A DNA stretch of 64,000 nucleotides from an actinobacterium acMicro-4 (GTDB lineage Bacteria; Actinomycetota; Actinomycetes; Actinomycetales; Microbacteriaceae), in contig JNSD01000001.1 of NCBI GenBank assembly GCA_000754445.1, positions 135,351-199,350 of the forward strand. The letters are read 5' to 3'. The notes beneath the pieces are model-generated. The model did not search any database and was not told the DNA's origin. It saw nothing but the letters and a program-made list of their open reading frames with translations. This document shows, piece by piece, positions 18,645 through 28,717 of the stretch. The translations under genes were made by a program, and so were the position numbers. The number at the start of each line of letters is the position of its first letter. The stretch's first letter is position 1.

Positions 18645-20492
18645 ATGTCTGTTCATTCGTCCCGGGATATCCAGCCGGCAGCCACTGCACCGTGGCGCCT
18701 GCGTAATTTTTCGATTATTGCCCACATCGACCACGGCAAATCGACCCTCGCTGATCGAATGCTTCAGATCACCGGGGTGGTCGATGAGCGCCTCATGCGT
18801 GAGCAGTATTTGGACCGTATGGACATTGAGCGTGAGCGCGGAATCACCATCAAGAGCCAGGCGGTTCGGATGCCCTGGACTAAAGATGGCGAGACCTACG
18901 CCCTCAACATGATTGATACCCCCGGTCACGTGGACTTCACCTATGAGGTCTCGCGCTCATTGGCGGCGTGCGAAGGGGCAATTCTTCTCGTCGATGCAGC
19001 TCAGGGCATTGAAGCCCAGACGCTCGCGAACCTTTACTTGGCCTTAGAGAACGACCTCGTGGTCATTCCGGTGCTCAACAAGATTGACCTTCCAGCAGCT
19101 GACCCCGAGCGCTATGCCGAAGAACTCGCAAGCCTCATCGGGGGCAGCCCTGATGATGTTCTCCGCGTGAGCGGCAAGACCGGCATCGGTGTTGGTCCGC
19201 TACTTGATCGAGTAGTCGACATGGTTCCCCATCCCACGGGCGATGCTGACGCTCCCGCCCGGGCACTGATATTTGACTCCGTCTATGACGCCTATCGCGG
19301 GGTTGTGACGTATGTGCGGATGATTGATGGTTCTCTCTCCCCACGAGAGCGCATTGAAATGATGTCGACCAGGGCGCACCACGAGTTGCTGGAGATTGGT
19401 GTGAGCTCACCCGAGCCGACTCCGAGCGCGGGGTTGGGTGTTGGCGAAGTGGGGTATCTGATCACCGGCGTGAAAGACGTCCGCCAATCCAAGGTCGGCG
19501 ACACCGTGACCGGCATCAAGAACCGGGCAACGCAGGCGCTGCCCGGTTATACCGAACCAAAGCCGATGGTGTTCTCTGGCCTCTATCCGATTGACGGCAG
19601 CGACTACCCCGATCTCCGTGAGGCACTCGACAAGCTCAAGCTCTCTGATGCCGCACTTGTCTATGAACCTGAAACCTCTGTGGCTTTGGGCTTTGGATTC
19701 CGCTGTGGCTTCTTGGGGCTCTTGCACTTGGAGATTGTTTCTGAGCGCCTGGAGCGTGAGTTTGGTCTGGACCTGATCACCACAGCCCCCAGCGTTATTT
19801 ACCGGGTGGAGCTTGACGATGGTGGCTCGAGCGAAGTCACCAACCCGAGCGAGTTCCCCACCGGCAAGATTTCTAAAGTGATGGAGCCAGTGGTCAACGC
19901 GGCGGTATTGGCCCCGAAAGATTACGTCGGCGTCATCATGGAGCTCTGCCAGTCCAAGCGCGGCATCCTTCAGGGAATGGAATACCTGGGTGAAAACCGC
20001 GTCGAAATCCGCTACACAATGCCACTGGGTGAAATCGTGTTCGATTTCTTTGATCAGCTCAAATCAAAGACTGCTGGCTATGCGTCCTTTGATTACGAGC
20101 CAGCGGGTGAACTCGAGGGCGACTTGGTCAAGGTGGACATTTTGTTGCAGGGAGACCGGGTCGATGCCTTTAGCGCCATAGTTCACAAAGACAAGGCATA
20201 CGCCTATGGCGTTCTGATGACCAAGCGCTTGCGCGAGCTGATTCCTCGTCAACAGTTTGAGGTGCCGATCCAGGCAGCGATTGGCGCCAGGGTCATCGCT
20301 CGCGAAAACATCCGTGCGATGCGCAAAGACGTGTTGGCCAAGTGTTACGGCGGTGACATCACCCGTAAACGGAAGCTTCTGGAGAAACAAAAAGAGGGCA
20401 AGAAACGCATGAAGATGGTGGGCCGCGTGGAGGTCCCTCAAGAAGCCTTTATTGCAGCGCTCTCCGGTGACGTGGAGAAGAAAAAGGACTGA
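18645..20492 (+). CDS. lepA: Elongation factor 4 (LepA)
   Basis: [61 protein letters not shown]; start set at ATG 18645. Confidence 0.97.
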   Translation: MSVHSSRDIQPAATAPWRLRNFSIIAHIDHGKSTLADRMLQITGVVDERLMREQYLDRMDIERERGITIKSQAVRMPWTKDGETYALNMIDTPGHVDFTYEVSRSLAACEGAILLVDAAQGIEAQTLANLYLALENDLVVIPVLNKIDLPAADPERYAEELASLIGGSPDDVLRVSGKTGIGVGPLLDRVVDMVPHPTGDADAPARALIFDSVYDAYRGVVTYVRMIDGSLSPRERIEMMSTRAHHELLEIGVSSPEPTPSAGLGVGEVGYLITGVKDVRQSKVGDTVTGIKNRATQALPGYTEPKPMVFSGLYPIDGSDYPDLREALDKLKLSDAALVYEPETSVALGFGFRCGFLGLLHLEIVSERLEREFGLDLITTAPSVIYRVELDDGGSSEVTNPSEFPTGKISKVMEPVVNAAVLAPKDYVGVIMELCQSKRGILQGMEYLGENRVEIRYTMPLGEIVFDFFDQLKSKTAGYASFDYEPAGELEGDLVKVDILLQGDRVDAFSAIVHKDKAYAYGVLMTKRLRELIPRQQFEVPIQAAIGARVIARENIRAMRKDVLAKCYGGDITRKRKLLEKQKEGKKRMKMVGRVEVPQEAFIAALSGDVEKKKD

Positions 20493-20496
20493 TGCG

Positions 20497-20922
20497 GTGG
20501 AAGCCGACTACGCTAAAAACGTGGCGAGCCAGGGAATGAACCGACCGGGAGTTCACCGCACCGTTGTTGCCCTGTATGGCGTGTTAAGTCTTGCGGCACT
20601 GGGGCGATCGAGCTATCAAATTCTGACCAAGCTGGATGAGGCACCACTGGCATACACGCTCTCCGGTGTGGCTGCTGCTGTCTATGTCCTGGCCACTGTG
20701 ACCGTGGCGTTGAGTGCCAGGCCACGCTCGAGAGCCATTGCGCTTGGTGCCATCAGCTTCGAGTTGATTGGTGTTCTAGGAATCGGCGCGCTGAGCCTCA
20801 TTCGCCCCGAGCTGTTCCCGGATGCCACAGTCTGGTCGCAATTTGGCGCCGGTTACGTGTTCATTCCTTTGGTCTTACCCATCGTGGGTCTCTGGTGGTT
20901 GCTGCGCGGGAGCGGTTCATGA
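20497..20922 (+). CDS. Hypothetical membrane protein
   Basis: About four predicted TM segments; lies between lepA and ribF; exact start uncertain (20497 or 20536). Confidence 0.55.
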   Translation: MEADYAKNVASQGMNRPGVHRTVVALYGVLSLAALGRSSYQILTKLDEAPLAYTLSGVAAAVYVLATVTVALSARPRSRAIALGAISFELIGVLGIGALSLIRPELFPDATVWSQFGAGYVFIPLVLPIVGLWWLLRGSGS

Positions 20923-21866
20923 GCGGCGCCGAGCTGAACTACGGGCTCGATGCCCTGCCCCACGATGGGGCTCCCCGCGCTGTCACGATTGGCAAGTTTG
21001 ATGGGGTGCACCGCGGCCACCGCCAGGTAATCAAGCAACTCTGTTCCTACGAGGGCTCCCTGGAGCCCACAGTGATCACCTTTGACCGCCATCCCCACGC
21101 GATCGTTCGCCCGGATGATGTTCCTAGGCCGTTGGTGAGCGAATTCCAAAAAGTCGACCTGCTCGGCGATGCCGGTGCCCGCAGGGTTGTCGTGTTGCCC
21201 TTTGACCACCGACTCTCGTCGCTCACCCACGAAGCCTTTAGCGCCGAGGTGCTCGGCGCTGGCCTATCAGCTGCCGTGGTGTTGGTAGGGCGAGACTTCC
21301 GCTACGGCAACGGGGGCGAGGGCGATGTCCAGACGCTGCGCAGGGAGGGCGAGGCCCACGGCTTCAGGGTCGAGGTCGTTGCTGATTACTGCGAGTCCGG
21401 AGGAGCCAGAGTTTCCTCGACCATGATTCGAGAAGCTCTGGTGGGTGGTGACGTCACTGAAGCTGCCGAGCTGTTGGGCAGACACCACCGGGTTCGAGGT
21501 GTCGTGGGTACTGGCTTCCAACGCGGCCGGGTCCTCGGCTACCCCACGGCGAACCTGTCTGGCGACCTAGAGGGTTTCATGCCAGCCGATGGCGTCTATG
21601 CGACCTTTGTTTCGCACGGTGAGACGCGCTACCCGGCCGCAACGTCGATTGGGGTGAACCCAACCTTTGGCGATCTGGCGGAGCGAACCATCGAGTCCCA
21701 CCTTCTCGACACCACCATCGATCTCTATGGAGAAGTCATCACGGTGGAGTTTGTGCAGTTCATCAGGGGTATGCAGAAATTCCCCGACGCGGATGCGTTG
21801 GCACACCAGATGGGCCTGGACGAACAGGTGATTCGCGCCATCCTTGAGGCTTCTGCTTCGGCGTAG
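20919..21866 (+). CDS. ribF: Bifunctional riboflavin kinase / FAD synthetase
   Basis: TIGKFDGVHRGHRQVI, VLVGRDFRYG, GRVLGYPTANL, PADGVYA. Confidence 0.95.
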   Translation: MSGAELNYGLDALPHDGAPRAVTIGKFDGVHRGHRQVIKQLCSYEGSLEPTVITFDRHPHAIVRPDDVPRPLVSEFQKVDLLGDAGARRVVVLPFDHRLSSLTHEAFSAEVLGAGLSAAVVLVGRDFRYGNGGEGDVQTLRREGEAHGFRVEVVADYCESGGARVSSTMIREALVGGDVTEAAELLGRHHRVRGVVGTGFQRGRVLGYPTANLSGDLEGFMPADGVYATFVSHGETRYPAATSIGVNPTFGDLAERTIESHLLDTTIDLYGEVITVEFVQFIRGMQKFPDADALAHQMGLDEQVIRAILEASASA

Positions 21867-21875
21867 GATTAGGCA

Positions 21876-23096
21876 GTGCCCATGACACCACGCTCCGTCG
21901 TAGTGTTCGCCCTCACCGGCATTATCCTGACCGCCCTGGGCATCAGAACCGGGGTGGCCGCTCTGTCGCCCTTGGCGACAACCATCGAGCTTGATGTTCC
22001 GTTGGTGGGGTTGCCTCTCGGCGCGTTGGGAATGATTCCGCCGCTCGCTTTTTCCCTTGCCGCAGCGTTCTCTCCGTGGCTGGCACGGAAGGTCAGTATC
22101 GAAGGCGCTGCCGTGGTGGTTGCTGGGCTCGCCATCATTGCCCACCTCTGGCGAGGCTTTTCGCCTAACTATGCCTCCCTCTTTGTCGCCACCGTCGTTC
22201 TGATGCTCTCCGCCGGGGTGGGAAACGTGATCTTGCCCGCACTCGTGAAGCTGTACGCGCCGAGGGCCGTGGGAGCCATGACCGCGGCGTATGCCACGGC
22301 AATGGCAATCAGCGCCACAGCTCCGGCTATCGCCGGGGTGTGGATGGCAGACGCCTTTGGCTGGCGCCTGTCGCTTGCGACGTGGGCGATGATTAGTGTC
22401 GTGGGGGCTATTCCCTGGCTCATTGTCATCCCCTTTGCCAAGCGTCGAGGAATCGCCGAGGCAGAGCTGAATGCCACGCTTCCGATCCCTCTGACTGCAG
22501 TGTCGCTCTCGCGCTCGCCTACCGCCCTGTCGATCATGGTGATATTCGGAGTTTCAGGGGCAACTGCCTATACGGCGTTCTCGCTTTTGCCCCTGATGCT
22601 CGCCGATCTTGGTGGCCTGGGCCGGGAAGAGGCAGCTCTTGCGCTGGGGTTGTTCGCCATCGTGGGCTTGCCGCTGTCTTTGCTGATTCCCCCTTTGGCG
22701 GTCAAGCCGGGACGCGCCGGGATACTGGTGGGCATCGCAATTCTCACGGGACTAGTGGGTTGGTCCGGCCTCCTTTTTTTCCCGGAGGCGTGGCTATACG
22801 GGTGGGTGATTCTGCTGTCGATCGCTCCGATGACATTCCATATGTCGCTGTCCCTCATTGGCCAACGCACAAAGAATCATTTCTCGGCCTTGCAGCTCAG
22901 TGGTTATGTCAACCGCGCGGGCTACCTCTTTGCCGCGATTGGCCCGTTCTTGGTTGGCCTCTGCTACCAGCTCACGGGTGGCTGGGAAATCAGCATCGTC
23001 GCACTATTGATTCTGACCCTGCTGCAAATTCCCGCGATGGGGATTCTGCATCGCGAGCGCCTTGTTGACAACGAATTGCGCGAAGCCAGGCCCTAA
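21876..23096 (+). CDS. MFS transporter (CynX/NimT-like)
   Basis: 12-TM type sequence, LTGIILTALGIRTGVAALSPL, EGAAVVVAGL. Confidence 0.8.
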   Translation: MPMTPRSVVVFALTGIILTALGIRTGVAALSPLATTIELDVPLVGLPLGALGMIPPLAFSLAAAFSPWLARKVSIEGAAVVVAGLAIIAHLWRGFSPNYASLFVATVVLMLSAGVGNVILPALVKLYAPRAVGAMTAAYATAMAISATAPAIAGVWMADAFGWRLSLATWAMISVVGAIPWLIVIPFAKRRGIAEAELNATLPIPLTAVSLSRSPTALSIMVIFGVSGATAYTAFSLLPLMLADLGGLGREEAALALGLFAIVGLPLSLLIPPLAVKPGRAGILVGIAILTGLVGWSGLLFFPEAWLYGWVILLSIAPMTFHMSLSLIGQRTKNHFSALQLSGYVNRAGYLFAAIGPFLVGLCYQLTGGWEISIVALLILTLLQIPAMGILHRERLVDNELREARP

Positions 23097-23117
23097 TGCT
23101 CATATGAGCACCAATCA

Positions 23118-23129
23118 CAACATTTGTTG
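23118..23129. promoter_or_regulatory. Palindrome CAACA-TT-TGTTG, candidate SorC/DeoR operator
   Basis: Perfect 5-bp arms 22 bp upstream of the SorC-family start codon. Confidence 0.4.
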
Positions 23130-23150
23130 ATTATCGATTAAGCTTGGCTC

Positions 23151-24119
23151 ATGGCTGGCCACATCAACGAGCTCGATAATGAGCTGCTCGCCGTGCGCGC
23201 CGCAGAGCTGTACTACGAAGAGAACAAAACCCAAGACGAGATTGGCGCCATCCTGCGTGTCACTCGTTGGAAAGTCGGCAGGTTACTGCACGCCGCGAGG
23301 GCCGAGGGAATTGTGCGCATCGAGATTGCCCACCCCAAGGCCAGACGCTTGGGCATGGAACATGCCCTTGTCGAAAGCTATGGGCTCACATCGGCTGTTG
23401 TCGTTCCACGGGAATCCGATTCCACGATTACTGCCCGAGTGGCGGGAGCGGCTGCTGACTATCTGGTGAGCATGCGACCCCGAACTCACACGCTCGGGGT
23501 GAGTTGGGGCAACACCCTCCACCACCTCGCGGCTGCACTGCCCCCAGAGTGGTCCACCCCGGTCCGGGTGGTTCAAGTCAACGGTGGCGTCACCAAGAGT
23601 GCATCACCGGGACTAGCGGCCGCGACCGCAACCATGATCGCCGACAAGTCTGGTGGAGAGGTCACCTTGATGCCCACACCGGCAATCCTCGAGCGGGTGG
23701 AAACAAAGAACGCTATCGAAGCTGACCGCTCAGTCAGCGCTGTCCTCGATGAGGCCAACACCGCAGACACCTACCTGTTCAGTGCTGGACCTGCCAGCGA
23801 GGTCAGTATCCACGTCCATTCCGGTTATGTAGATGGCGCCCAAATCGCCAAACTTCAGAAACTCGGCGCTGTCGGCGATGTGCTCGGGCGCTACATCACC
23901 TCCAATGGCGATATCGCCGACCCCGAGCTTGATCAGCGAACACTGGGGCTGTCCCTCGCGAGACTGAGGCAGGCGCAGCGAAGCATTGCTGTGGTCGCGG
24001 GCCACGACAAACACCCTGTTGCCAAAGCGATTGTGACCAGTCGTTTGGCCACCGTCTTGATTACCGATGAAGACACTGCAGCGTTTCTGCTCGATCTCCC
24101 CGAAGGAAAGGTGGCATAG
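23151..24119 (+). CDS. SorC/DeoR-type sugar-binding transcriptional regulator
   Basis: AELYYEENKTQDEIGAILRVTRWKVGRLLHAARAEGIVRIEI HTH; GVSWGNTLHHLA sugar-binding segment. Confidence 0.88.
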   Translation: MAGHINELDNELLAVRAAELYYEENKTQDEIGAILRVTRWKVGRLLHAARAEGIVRIEIAHPKARRLGMEHALVESYGLTSAVVVPRESDSTITARVAGAAADYLVSMRPRTHTLGVSWGNTLHHLAAALPPEWSTPVRVVQVNGGVTKSASPGLAAATATMIADKSGGEVTLMPTPAILERVETKNAIEADRSVSAVLDEANTADTYLFSAGPASEVSIHVHSGYVDGAQIAKLQKLGAVGDVLGRYITSNGDIADPELDQRTLGLSLARLRQAQRSIAVVAGHDKHPVAKAIVTSRLATVLITDEDTAAFLLDLPEGKVA

Positions 24120-24121
24120 CC

Positions 24122-25129
24122 ATGACCCCCACGACCGCTGTTCACCCCACTGCCAGAGCCAACAGCGTTCTTGGCGCCTCGGTGACCGAGAAAGCATTGA
24201 AAAAGTTCCTCAACGGCATCCCCGGTGTTGACGTGGTCGGTGCTGAGGCTAGGGCCGCAAGCTTTGCCAGCCGGTCAATCAAGACCACCAGCAAAGCCTG
24301 GGGCCTCGACACGATTATTCGAATGGTGGACCTCACGACCCTGGAAGGTGCCGACACCCCGGGAAAAGTGCGCTCGCTGGCCAGAAAAGCTATCTTGCCC
24401 GACCCCAGTGACCCTGCGTGCCCCCATGTGGCTGCGGTCTGTGTCTACGGGGACATGGTGGCACACACTATCGAGGCCTTAGGAGACTGGCACGTTTCGA
24501 AGCGCCCCGATGGCATCGCGGTTGCCGCCGTCGCCACCGCATTCCCCAGCGGCCGCGCGACCCTCCCGGTCAAAATTTTGGACACCCAGGTGGCCGTCGC
24601 GGAGGGAGCAGACGAGATCGACATGGTCATTGACCGCGGGGCGTTTCTCTCGGGCCGCCTCGGCCTGGTCTTTGACCAGATTGTCGCGGTCAAAGAAGCC
24701 TGCAAGCGAGCGGATGGCACCTATGCCCATCTGAAGGTAATCCTCGAAACCGGCGAGCTAGCAACGCTCGATAACGTGCGCCAGGCAAGTTGGCTCGCCA
24801 TTTTGGCTGGCGCAGATTTCATCAAAACCTCTACTGGAAAAGTTCAACCGGCAGCGACACTGCCGGTCACGGTCACCATGCTGGAGGTAATCCGGGACTG
24901 GCACGGACTCACCGGCGAAAAGATTGGCATGAAGCCAGCCGGTGGCATCAGGGCCAGCAAGGATGCCCTGCGGTACCTCGTGGGTGTCGCGGAGACGGTG
25001 GGGGAAGAGTGGCTTGAGCCACATCTGTTCCGGTTTGGCGCCTCAAGCTTGCTCAACGACGTAGTTCTCCAGAGACAGAAAATACGAACCGGTCACTACA
25101 GTGGCCCTGATTATGTGACGGTGGACTGA
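24122..25129 (+). CDS. deoC: Deoxyribose-phosphate aldolase
   Basis: AADFIKTSTGK-type GADFIKTSTGKVQPAAT, EIDMVIDRG, VKVILETGEL-type LKVILETGEL, KPAGGIRASKDAL. Confidence 0.94.
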   Translation: MTPTTAVHPTARANSVLGASVTEKALKKFLNGIPGVDVVGAEARAASFASRSIKTTSKAWGLDTIIRMVDLTTLEGADTPGKVRSLARKAILPDPSDPACPHVAAVCVYGDMVAHTIEALGDWHVSKRPDGIAVAAVATAFPSGRATLPVKILDTQVAVAEGADEIDMVIDRGAFLSGRLGLVFDQIVAVKEACKRADGTYAHLKVILETGELATLDNVRQASWLAILAGADFIKTSTGKVQPAATLPVTVTMLEVIRDWHGLTGEKIGMKPAGGIRASKDALRYLVGVAETVGEEWLEPHLFRFGASSLLNDVVLQRQKIRTGHYSGPDYVTVD

Positions 25130-25130
25130 T

Positions 25131-26588
25131 ATGACATTCCTTGATTACGCCCCAGCGCCAGAATCGACCTCGATTCTGAACCTGAAGAAGTCCTACGGGC
25201 TCTTCATTGGCGGTGAGTTCATCGATGGACACGGTGGCTCCTTCGCCACGGTGTCGCCCTCAACAGAGACGACCATCACTCAGGTTGCCATGGCCACCGA
25301 GGCCGATGTTGACGCTGCAGTGCGAGCTGCCAGGAAAGCCTTTAGTGGCACGTGGTCGAAGATGCCGGGCAGTGAAAGAGCCAAATATCTCTTCCGCATT
25401 GCGCGCATCATCCAAGAGCGCTCGCGTGAGCTCGCTGTTGCCGAATCCCTCGATAACGGCAAGCCCATCCGTGAAACCAGGGACGTTGATATTCCTTTGG
25501 TGGCAGCGTGGTTCTTTTACTACGCCGGCTGGGCCGACAAGCTGGAATACGCCGGCCTTGGGCCAGCCCCTCGCGCTCTCGGCGTTGCCGGGCAAATCAT
25601 CCCCTGGAACTTCCCGCTGCTGATGTTGGCGTGGAAGATAGCTCCAGCGCTTGCCGCTGGCAACACAGTCGTGTTGAAGCCGGCAGAAACCACTCCGCTC
25701 ACCGCGTTGCTCTTTGCTGAAATCTGCCAACAGGCAGATCTTCCCCCCGGTGTTGTGAATATCGTCACCGGTGCTGGTGCTACGGGAGCTGCTCTGGTGG
25801 CGCACCCCGATGTCAACAAGATTGCCTTCACTGGTTCCACGGCGGTGGGCCGGGGTATTGCTCAGGGCCTCGCGGGAACGCCCACTCGCGTGACCCTCGA
25901 ACTTGGTGGCAAGGGAGCGAACATCGTCTTCGACGATGCCGCTATTGACCAAGCCATCGAAGGAATTGTGAGTGGGATTTTCTTCAACCAGGGCCACGTG
26001 TGTTGTGCAGGATCGAGGCTACTGGTTCAAGAAAACATCCACGATGATGTTGTTGCCAGGCTTCAGAAGAGGCTCTCGACCCTGCGGCTGGGAGACCCGC
26101 TGGATAAGAACACCGATATCGGTGCGGTGAATTCCAAGGCTCAACTTCAGCGGATTACTGAGCTCGCCAACAGTGGCGATAGCGAAGGCGCTGATCGGTG
26201 GAGCGCGCCCTGTGAACTTCCGGCCAAGGGCTTCTGGTTCCCGCCAACCCTGTTCACCGGTGTTCAGACCAGCCACCGGATTGCCCGGGAGGAAATCTTT
26301 GGCCCGGTGCTCTCCATCTTGACCTTTAGGACCCCGGATGAAGCCGTTGCGAAAGCCAACAACACCCCGTATGGGTTGAGTGCCGGTATTTGGACTGAGA
26401 AGGCATCGCGGATGTTGGCCATTGCTGACAAACTGCGCGCTGGTGTCATTTGGGCGAATACGTTCAACAAGTTTGATCCGGCTAGCCCGTTTGGCGGGTA
26501 TAAAGAATCCGGTTACGGCCGAGAAGGTGGCAAGCACGGTCTCGCCGGCTATCTGGAATCTAGTAGCCCCAAGGGAGGCCTGAAATGA
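25131..26588 (+). CDS. Aldehyde dehydrogenase (ALDH16 N-terminal-domain-like)
   Basis: PWNFPLLMLAWKIAPALAAGNTVVLKPAE, TLELGGKGANIVFDDAA, FFNQGHVCCAGSR (catalytic Cys). Confidence 0.93.
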   Translation: MTFLDYAPAPESTSILNLKKSYGLFIGGEFIDGHGGSFATVSPSTETTITQVAMATEADVDAAVRAARKAFSGTWSKMPGSERAKYLFRIARIIQERSRELAVAESLDNGKPIRETRDVDIPLVAAWFFYYAGWADKLEYAGLGPAPRALGVAGQIIPWNFPLLMLAWKIAPALAAGNTVVLKPAETTPLTALLFAEICQQADLPPGVVNIVTGAGATGAALVAHPDVNKIAFTGSTAVGRGIAQGLAGTPTRVTLELGGKGANIVFDDAAIDQAIEGIVSGIFFNQGHVCCAGSRLLVQENIHDDVVARLQKRLSTLRLGDPLDKNTDIGAVNSKAQLQRITELANSGDSEGADRWSAPCELPAKGFWFPPTLFTGVQTSHRIAREEIFGPVLSILTFRTPDEAVAKANNTPYGLSAGIWTEKASRMLAIADKLRAGVIWANTFNKFDPASPFGGYKESGYGREGGKHGLAGYLESSSPKGGLK

Positions 26589-27451
26589 GCGCTCGCGTTG
26601 CGGTGGCGAAAACCTACAAGCTCTTCATTGGCGGGAAGTTCCCCCGCAGCGAAAGCGGCTACACCTACGAGGCACTCGATCACAAGGGACGCTTTGTTGC
26701 CAATGTTGCAAAGGCCAGCCGCAAAGATGCCAGAGATGCGGTTGTTGCTGCCAGGGCTTCCCAGCCCGGCTTCGCCGGTGCTACCGCCTATAACCGAGGG
26801 CAGATTCTCTACCGCATCGCTGAAGTATTGGAAGGCCGCAGGGACCAGTTTGTCGCAGAGATTCGAGCTGTCGAGGGCGTTTCCGCCTCTCAAGCCAGCG
26901 CTCAGGTAGATCGCGCGATTGACACGTGGGTTTGGTATGCGGGTTTCGCCGACAAATACGCCCAGGTGGCAGGTAACGGTAACCCCGTGGCTGGTCCGTA
27001 TTTCAACCTCTCAGTTCCAGAGCCCACCGGAGTGGTGGTGGCTTTGGCACCCCAGGGCGACACAGGCCAGAGTTTGCTCGGTCTTGCCTCGGTTGTTGCG
27101 CCCATTGTGGTCAGTGGAAACGCTGTCGTGGTGATACCCCATTACCGGCAGCCACTTCCAGCGCTGTCATTGGCAGAGGTTTTGGCGACGAGCGACGTGC
27201 CAGGGGGTGTGGTCAACATCATTAGTGGCAACCCAGCTGAGGTGATGCCGTGGCTTGCCTCTCACGCCGATGTGAACGCTTTCGACTTTGCCGGGGGCGC
27301 TGGGTTGGATTGGGTGTCCTGGCAACGCGATGCCGCGGGGGTTCTCGCTCGCGTAGTGGCACCGTGTGAGGGAATCCCGGAGCGCAGCCTCGAGCGGATT
27401 ACGGCCTTCACCGAAATCAAGACTGTTTGGCATACAAAGGCCCTGGGTTAG
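26585..27451 (+). CDS. Short aldehyde dehydrogenase-like protein lacking the catalytic Cys region
   Basis: 288 aa; KLFIGGKFPRSESGYTYEALD, PTGVVVALAPQGDTGQSLLGLASVVAPIVVSGNAVVVIP; ATGA overlap with the upstream ALDH. Confidence 0.85.
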   Translation: MSARVAVAKTYKLFIGGKFPRSESGYTYEALDHKGRFVANVAKASRKDARDAVVAARASQPGFAGATAYNRGQILYRIAEVLEGRRDQFVAEIRAVEGVSASQASAQVDRAIDTWVWYAGFADKYAQVAGNGNPVAGPYFNLSVPEPTGVVVALAPQGDTGQSLLGLASVVAPIVVSGNAVVVIPHYRQPLPALSLAEVLATSDVPGGVVNIISGNPAEVMPWLASHADVNAFDFAGGAGLDWVSWQRDAAGVLARVVAPCEGIPERSLERITAFTEIKTVWHTKALG

Positions 27452-28333
27452 GTGACCTCTGGCATTCTGCTCGTCGATAAACCCCTGGGAGTGAGCTCCC
27501 ACGGGGTGGTCTCGATGGCCAGAAAGGCGCTTGGCACCAAGAAGGTGGGCCACGCGGGAACGCTCGACCCAGAGGCCTCGGGGCTTCTGGTGCTGGGCGT
27601 TGGAGCTGGAACCAGGCTCCTCACCTACATGGTGGGCCTTGACAAGACCTATGTGGCGACCCTGCGCCTGGGCTATGGGACCACGACGGATGATGCCGAG
27701 GGTGAGCGCATTGACTTTCCGGAGGGTGACCTAGCGAGCGTGTCGATAGAAGCCCTTGATGATGTGCTGGCCCGGTTCAGGGGCCAAATTTCTCAGGTGC
27801 CGAGCACGTTCTCCGCCATCAAGGTGGAGGGTAAGAGGGCCTATGACCTTGCTCGATCCGGTGCTGAGGTCGAACTGAAGGCGAGGCCTGTCAGCGTCTA
27901 TCGCCTGGAGCGCGGCGAGCCCGAGCGCCACACGGGGTATATCGATATCGAACTCACGATTGACTGCTCCTCTGGCACCTATATTCGAGCGCTTGCCAGA
28001 GACATTGGCGGAGCACTAGGCGTGGGAGGCCACCTGGTGGCCCTGCGGCGCAGCGCGGTCGGGCCCTTTGATGTGGCCGATGCGCTCGCGCATGAGCGCA
28101 TTGAGGCCTCTGGGCTCCGCGGCCTTGCCGAATCGGCCGCGCTCGTCATGACGCCAGTGCGCCTTGGACAAAGAGAGGTGGATGATCTTCGCCATGGTCG
28201 GGCGGTGGGAGTGCACGACTGGCCAGAGGGTGTGCCCCTGGCAGCCATAGATGACGCTTCTGGCCAGTTAGTCGCGATTATCGAGTGTTCTGCAGGCCGC
28301 AGCCGTATCCTGATGGGGGTTCCCGAGGCCTAA
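27452..28333 (+). CDS. truB: tRNA pseudouridine(55) synthase
   Basis: GILLVDKPLGVSSHGVV, KVGHAGTLDPEASGLLVLGVG, SGTYIRALARDIG. Confidence 0.97.
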   Translation: MTSGILLVDKPLGVSSHGVVSMARKALGTKKVGHAGTLDPEASGLLVLGVGAGTRLLTYMVGLDKTYVATLRLGYGTTTDDAEGERIDFPEGDLASVSIEALDDVLARFRGQISQVPSTFSAIKVEGKRAYDLARSGAEVELKARPVSVYRLERGEPERHTGYIDIELTIDCSSGTYIRALARDIGGALGVGGHLVALRRSAVGPFDVADALAHERIEASGLRGLAESAALVMTPVRLGQREVDDLRHGRAVGVHDWPEGVPLAAIDDASGQLVAIIECSAGRSRILMGVPEA

Positions 28334-28348
28334 GAAGGAGAAGTTACC

Positions 28349-28717
28349 GTGATCGAGTGGTTCGCATGGTTGCAGGTGGGGTTTGCTGCTCTCATCGGAC
28401 TGGTCTCGTTTGGGTTCGCAGCCATGAAAGCGACGCCGAACGATTACACGTTGATTGGCACCGTCCTTGTTGGCGTGCTGCTGGTCGCCCAAATTGTGGT
28501 CAGCATTGTTGCCCCATTTGTGGGCAATGAACCCACCGGCGATCCCCTCGAGTTTTGGATGTATGCGATTACTGCGGTCATGATGATTCCTGCTGCGGTA
28601 ATTTGGGCCGTCGTCGAGCGCAGGGTGGTGTCCAACGTGATTCTCGGCGTTGTGGGTGTTTCGGTGGCCGTGATGGTGGCGCGGATGAATGAGATCTGGT
28701 TCTCCACCAGTGCCTAG
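28349..28717 (+). CDS. Hypothetical membrane protein
   Basis: 122 aa, four hydrophobic segments, preceded by AAGGAGAAG. Confidence 0.65.
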   Translation: MIEWFAWLQVGFAALIGLVSFGFAAMKATPNDYTLIGTVLVGVLLVAQIVVSIVAPFVGNEPTGDPLEFWMYAITAVMMIPAAVIWAVVERRVVSNVILGVVGVSVAVMVARMNEIWFSTSA

